Source of the DNA: Cryptomeria japonica
Lineage: Eukaryota > Streptophyta > Pinopsida > Cupressales > Cupressaceae
NCBI RefSeq assembly: GCF_030272615.1
Contig: NC_081406.1
Coordinates: 461,116,072 to 461,180,071 of the forward strand
Reading direction: 5' to 3'
DNA length: 64,000 nt
Both the position numbers and the translations under genes were made by a program. Shown piece by piece: positions 59,384 to 64,000 of this stretch. Numbering within the stretch: the first letter of the stretch is position 1; each line of letters begins with the position of its first letter. The notes beneath the pieces were generated by a model. It was not told the DNA's origin and made no database searches. It saw only the letters and a program-made list of their open reading frames with translations.

Positions 59384-60163
59384 CCGGTATATGAGGCTGA
59401 CATGGGAGATTGATCTGGCAAGTCTACATGGTAACAATCTAAGGCATCGGTCTCGAAGCTTAATGAATTTATTTTTGTTTAGGCCGACATGTAAATAAAA
59501 TGTAATATCATTGTAAGCCGACATAAGAAATTTATGTTTGTGTTTGGGAAGGGTATTTAAATCAGTTCGGTTAGGTTATTTTGAGAAGGTAATAGAATCT
59601 AATGGAATATAGAAATGTGATATTTTGCGAGCAATCTTGATCGACAGAATGTGAATGTATTATTCTGTAGTCGGTCTTGGATATTGGTTTAGAGTTTCGG
59701 GAAGCGAAGCAAGATACCGATAAGGAAGGACACAATGTAAATTTATATAGACTGTTCTTTAACTGGAACTCATCCAGCATACCAGATGCACTCTCAGAGT
59801 TCAAAATTTTATTTGTAACTCCATATGTGGTGTTTGTAGTTAGTGAGGCTCCTTTTGTGATGAGCATTGTTCTCTAGGCTATTGGCCCTCTTGCATGTGC
59901 AGGCCCCTATTGTAATATTTATTCATTTGGCCAATAGATATATATTGTGGGTCTCCAATCCCACTGTGGTTTTTCCTCTTTGAGGTTTTCCACATATATA
60001 CTATGTGTTATGGTGTATGCTCTTGTGGTTGCTTCATTTCTATTTCTTGTTATATTCTTTCATATTTACCGGTTATTGAATTGCATTATTAATAAGGTTA
60101 AAATTGATTATACCAGCAGAACACTGATTCACCCCCCCCCCCTAGTGTTCTTGGATTCCAACA
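59384..60163 (+). repeat. Solo Ty1/copia LTR, right part
   Basis: Continues the LTR begun at 49268. It carries GTAAGCCGACATAAG and the U5 motif CACTGTGGTTTTTCC...GGTTTTCCAC (about 59962-59992), then TGATTC with 11 C (60132-60142), and ends CCAACA at 60163. With the left part it totals 948 bases, close to the 920-base LTR of element B. The frame at 59947-60198 is LTR noise. Confidence 0.8.
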
Positions 60164-60241
60164 ATTTCCAACCTATTTCCATTTCTTTCTATGTTTAGGA
60201 AACATGTATCGAGTTGCGATCTTCAGAATAGGAATTGTTTG

Positions 60242-61660
60242 TGTAGTCACATAAATCTATCCATTTTAATTAAATACATATTTTCTATTTATTTGATTAA
60301 AACCCCACTACACATCAGTTAATTAAATTAATATTTAATTAATTTATCTTCAAACATTCTCCTATTAATTAAATAAATTATTTAATTTATTTTAATTCAT
60401 TCATTAAACCAAATTCACAATCAAATAAATAAATAAATCATATTTATTTCATCTAACCCCTTTTCCTCTTTTAAATAAATTAAATAAAACATTTATTTAA
60501 ATCATTTATCCTCCCCCCACTTGCATTTTCCTACAAATGCAAGTTGCAACCACAAAATTGAAATAAATGAATTTTTATTTTAATAAAATCCTATTTTCCC
60601 TCACCCACCAAACCCACTTGCATTCCTAAAACCCCCTTCTAGATTCTTCTAAACCCTTCCTAATTAACCTAATCCATCCCTTAATTATTGTCACATTCCT
60701 AAGAAACTTAGAGTCACTTCTCAAAGACTTCAAAGTGTTTGAAAAACATTTAATGCTTTGTGTGTTCAACAATTTAACCTCTAAAAGTCTTCTAAACCAC
60801 TTATGGCTCTTACATGACCATTTATGGTTAACCCCTAACTCAACCCTCATATGACTCATGTGTCTCCTCAAGCATTTATTGCTTTGACCATGGTTATCCC
60901 TTATACCTTTGCACAAGAGTTTATCCATTGGATAAAAGCTTTATTCTTTGAATAAAGAATTTACTCAATCAACCCAACCTTGATCTTAACTCCCAAGTTA
61001 ATTCTCAAGTCATATCAAGCATTTAATGCTTATTCCCTCTCCTCTCAACCTATCTCATATTGACAGTCATCCTAGGATTGGGTTGAAAGTCCTCCCATGG
61101 ATTGAATATCATTCAATCCTGACCCTTGTTGAGATTACTCAATCTCAGCTATCCATTGCTCTATTTTTTCTATAAGTAGAGCCCATTTCTTCATAATCCA
61201 GATCTTGAAAACTTGTATGTATTTAATCTATAGGCATTTCTAGAGAGCATTCAGCATCATATTCACTCTTTTGGTTTAAAATCAATTAGTTAATTAGATA
61301 AATCTCTCATTTCAATTATTATTCACACTTGCATAGCATAGTTAAAATATTTCAATCTTGAACCTCCATAAGCATCCGTAGTGCAAAAAGCTGCTAAGAG
61401 CTACACTAATTTGGAACTTGGAGAGGAGAGGAACAAAGGAGAAGGAGCTAAGAGCATGTTAGAAGGCATTTGGAGATGCCTTGTGATATTTGTTTCCCTA
61501 GTTAAATACTTTAGCATGTTTTTAGTGTCTCTTTTGATATGCCTACTTAGATTAGTTTTTGGTTGAATAACACTAATGTTTGATCCTTGTTTCTTGTTGT
61601 TTTTGTGTGTTATACGACCATGGGCTTTAGTCTAACCATTGTGTATTTTGCAGAGTGTCA
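60242..61660 (+). repeat. 5' LTR of gypsy-type element E
   Basis: Starts TGTAGTCACATAAATC and ends AGAGTGTCA right before a primer-like site. Length about 1419 bases. Homologous to 41111-42420. Promoter: TCTATAAGTAGAGCC near 61169. AT-rich arrays of ATTTATTTAAAT type fill the first 300 bases. Confidence 0.8.
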
Positions 61661-61661
61661 T

Positions 61662-61683
61662 TTGGTGAACCCGACGTGAATCC
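61662..61683 (+). other. Primer-binding-like site of element E
   Basis: TTGGTGAACCCGACGTGAAT lies two bases after the LTR end. It has the TGG start and GC content expected of a tRNA complement, but I cannot assign the tRNA with confidence. Confidence 0.6.
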
Positions 61684-61734
61684 AACAAACACATTTTTTT
61701 TAACAAACTAACTTTTTGACTATTTAGCTTTGGC

Positions 61735-61975
61735 CCTTTTGCCTGCGCTTTAGCGCTATTGCAACTTGAAATTTTAGCACTATTATTCTTACAATGTCGC
61801 TATTGCCCGTATTATAGTGCTTTTGCTTATTAACTAGCACCTTTGTCCATGTTGTAGTGCACTTGTTATTGTTGTTTAAAATTTTAGTTTAGCGCTTTTG
61901 GCTATACTTTAGCGCATTTGTGTTAAGTAGCGCTTCTATTTTTACATAGAGTAGTGCTATTGTAACATAACGTTG
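61735..61975 (+). repeat. Leader region with many TAGCGC(T)/TAGTGC words
   Basis: About ten words of the form TAGCGCT(A/T)TTG or TAGTGCTTTTG in 240 bases, separated by AT-rich text. Some have decayed by C-to-T. Confidence 0.75.
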
Positions 61976-62112
61976 TTAAAAAAGGCCTTGTAACCAAGAA
62001 AATAAATTTTCTTAGGCTTGTATAAGCCCACCATATGTTCGGATTTTCCTAACTGTTTGTTTCATGTGTAGGTTTAAATGAACTCCTTTTGTTGTTTCAA
62101 GTTAATTTTTTT

Positions 62113-62380
62113 TTTCATTTGGTGCTCTAAATTTCACAAATTTCATTTATTGCAAGTTAGGATCCATTTCATTTGGTGCTCTAAAATTCACAAATTTCAT
62201 TCCTTGCAAGTTAGGATCCATTTCATTTGGTGCTCTAAAATTCACAAATTTCATTTCTTGCAAGTTAGGATCCATTTCATTTGGTTCTCTAAAACTTACA
62301 ATCAAATTTGTTTTCATTGCAAGTTAGGGATACACTCTATTTTTGGTGCTTAAAACAAGACAAATCTCATTTCTTGCATA
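62113..62380 (+). repeat. 54-base tandem array, four good units and one decayed
   Basis: Units start at 62113, 62167, 62221 and 62275 (exact 54 period). Each reads TTTCATTTGGTGCTCTAAAA...CTTGCAAGTTAGGATCCA. A fifth, poor unit reaches about 62380. Because 54 is divisible by three, the array is translatable (62078-62353), but that is probably incidental. Confidence 0.92.
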
Positions 62381-63366
62381 AAATTTAAGAAAACTCACGA
62401 ATACACACTTCGATTTTTGGGCAAGTAAAAAGAACAATCAATTTGTGTCATTCTTTGTTACAAAGCGATTTTGCTTCATGCAAATGTGTTTTTCATTAAG
62501 TTGACCAGGATTTCAAATTCTAGTTTACTCAAACATATTGCCTTTGAAGTTAAAAAGAACATCATGATTGTTGGAGGAACATCTCCAATTAGATAGAACA
62601 TCATTGCAATGACAAGTTAAAAATAACAAGTGTATTTTGTGATTGGCACGCTTGTGCAAAAGAGTTGGTCGAATAGTCCTACTTCTAACACACACTATCC
62701 TCTCCCTTGGCTTTCGTGGTCCTAGGTGCAAGAGAAAAGTGTTAGTAACACTCAAGTTTTATTTTTTTAAGAGAGGCTTGCCAAGAGACACATCACTCTT
62801 GGGAATGACCTCGTGCGGTAAATCCTTCAAGCTGCTATAGAAATCGGGAGAGAGCAAAAGTTGTAGCCTTGGGTATAGTTGTTCCTACAATGTAACTTGC
62901 CGAAAGGACAAATGGGCCCCACCACAAGTTACAAGGCTCTTATGTGAGTCACTGTAGAATGAACTTATGTCCAAAGACATCAAAAATTACTAAACACTTT
63001 TAAGTAGTAGCCCACCCATTCTATTGATTAAGGATATTTATGATAGATTCAGTGCAAGAGCATAGATGGTTTTGCTCCCAAGATACTCACCATATATATT
63101 TTCTTGAGTAGAAACATAGCTTTTTGAAAGGTTACTTGTAGCTTGATAAAAGTGGTTACTCCCCCATCATAGGGATAATCTAGTTGTTATACTCGCGCAA
63201 GACTTAGTATATCACATCCTTACTTGCCACAACAGGATTCATAAGGTATGTAGTACCAAAGTCGAAGAAATATCAAGATGTGAGCTGAAATTATTGCAAC
63301 TGGCCATTTGACCTTAGGGATAAAAAGTGCTTGAAGTGTTTTCATTTTTGAGTCAAGCCTAGTACA
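62381..63366 (+). other. Leader of element E, no recognised gene
   Basis: Only short frames. The sequence is unique apart from A-rich patches. Confidence 0.5.
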
Positions 63367-64000
63367 AATTGAGCTAACTTCAGGCTTTGGAAAACACCTA
63401 AAATACATTTTAAGGGAAGGGTCATAAAAATTTCAAAAGATTGGGTTGATCTAGACCCATACTTACTTGTGCCTTTTGAGGCAACATTCTTGTGTTTGTG
63501 TGCTTGTTTTGTTTTCTTGTCAAAGAAACATCATAAATCCAAAAAAACCAAAACAAAGTATTCATCCGATAAAAACATTTACAAAAACACAAAAGATCAA
63601 AAACAAAGAGCAATAACAAACAATATCAAACTATATGACCATTCTTCACATCTTGAGAAAGAAGAATCTTCATCAACACATAAACTTGAAGAAAAGACCA
63701 TTGAGCTCAAAGGCTTTAATCAAAGGAGGAAATTCTTCTATCTTAATAGACAAATCTTTGTCTCTCATAGAGCCTTCTTACGTCACATGCATCTTTATCT
63801 TCAAGGTAAATCAAATGAATTTGATCAAGAGTCATTGAACCGTAGAGCTTTTATGCAATATCGAGCTTTGAGTTGTCACAAGAACAAAGGAAGCAAAATC
63901 AATCCTGATTTCTTTACCAAAATTTGCATCACATATAACGTAGCTCAGGAAGAACCACCAACCCCTGAACAAGAAGAGGAAGAGTTTGTTCCTTTTGTAA
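63367..64000 (+). CDS. Open frame at the window edge, probable start of element E gag, partial
   Basis: After a TGA near 63372 one forward frame stays open for about 200 codons to the window end. The first ATG is near 63787, so the start codon is uncertain. The peptide has a lysine-rich part (HHKSKKTKTKYSSDKN), a polar middle, FLRHMHLYLQGKSNEFDQES, ESLNRRAFMQYRALSCHKNK and an acidic end PPTPEQEEEEFVPFV. I do not recognise a domain. Position after LTR, primer site and leader suggests gag. It could also be a fortuitous open frame upstream of the true gag. Confidence 0.5.

Noticed and set aside
41111-61660. The LTRs at 41111 and 60242 as the two ends of one 20 kb element
   Set aside because: They are too diverged, the right one is followed by its own primer site and leader, and no interior of that family lies after the left one.
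62078-62353. 91-codon open frame as a repeat protein
   Set aside because: It is the translation of the 54-base tandem array, with no independent coding signal.
1-64000. tRNA or rRNA genes
   Set aside because: Matches to tRNA-Met 3' complement are only 12-13 bases at primer sites; no cloverleaf or rRNA sequence was seen.

Overview
This window reads as intergenic DNA from a large, repeat-packed plant nuclear genome. There are no bacterial-style operons, almost every recognisable coding stretch belongs to a plant transposable element, and the elements are nested inside one another and decayed by stop codons and frameshifts. The families seen (Ty1/copia, a Ty3/gypsy chromovirus, Tat-like gypsy, MULE, LINE) and their age suggest a conifer-like gymnosperm, but that is inference. 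I found no intact host gene, no RNA gene and no CRISPR array.

Layout. 1-14884: Ty1/copia element A (+). Its 5' LTR is cut by the window edge, and its 3' LTR is split by a chromovirus (4970-13900) with 2.1 kb LTRs and a C-terminal chromodomain. 14885-17905: no recognised gene, two small tandem arrays. 17906-37545 (minus strand): a degenerate MULE transposase gene broken into three pieces by two LTR elements, each with a perfect 5-bp target duplication. Element B (19884-26537, GTATT) has no reverse transcriptase or integrase but carries a coiled-coil/zinc-knuckle ORF1 and a roughly 1000-codon ORF2 of unknown function. Element C (26832-37409, ACTTG) is a copia element that has lost its protease and whose RNase H is interrupted by a 3.5 kb probable solo LTR (29265-32791) full of tandem arrays. 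37546-48575: mostly noncoding, with two related fold-back elements, a gypsy-type LTR, a very AT-rich tract and a LINE 3' remnant. 48576-61660: another nest. A gypsy-type LTR fragment holds a solo copia LTR, which holds Tat-like element D (gag-pro kept, RT-RNase H-integrase core missing, antisense plant-mobile-domain remnant). 60242-64000: 5' LTR, primer binding site, long repeat-rich leader and the start of a gag-like frame of element E, which runs off the window.

How the parts relate. By eye the LTR pairs differ by about 5-6% (element C), about 7% (chromovirus) and about 10% (element B), so the insertions are old and of different ages. Elements B and D look non-autonomous and would need replication enzymes from relatives. 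The four Ty1/copia LTR types share a U5 signature (a GTGG...CCAC motif followed by a TGATTC-plus-C-run box), and the gypsy-type LTRs at 41.1, 49.4, 58.6 and 60.2 kb share a TGTAGAC-like start and AT-rich arrays, so two LTR clans account for most of the window.
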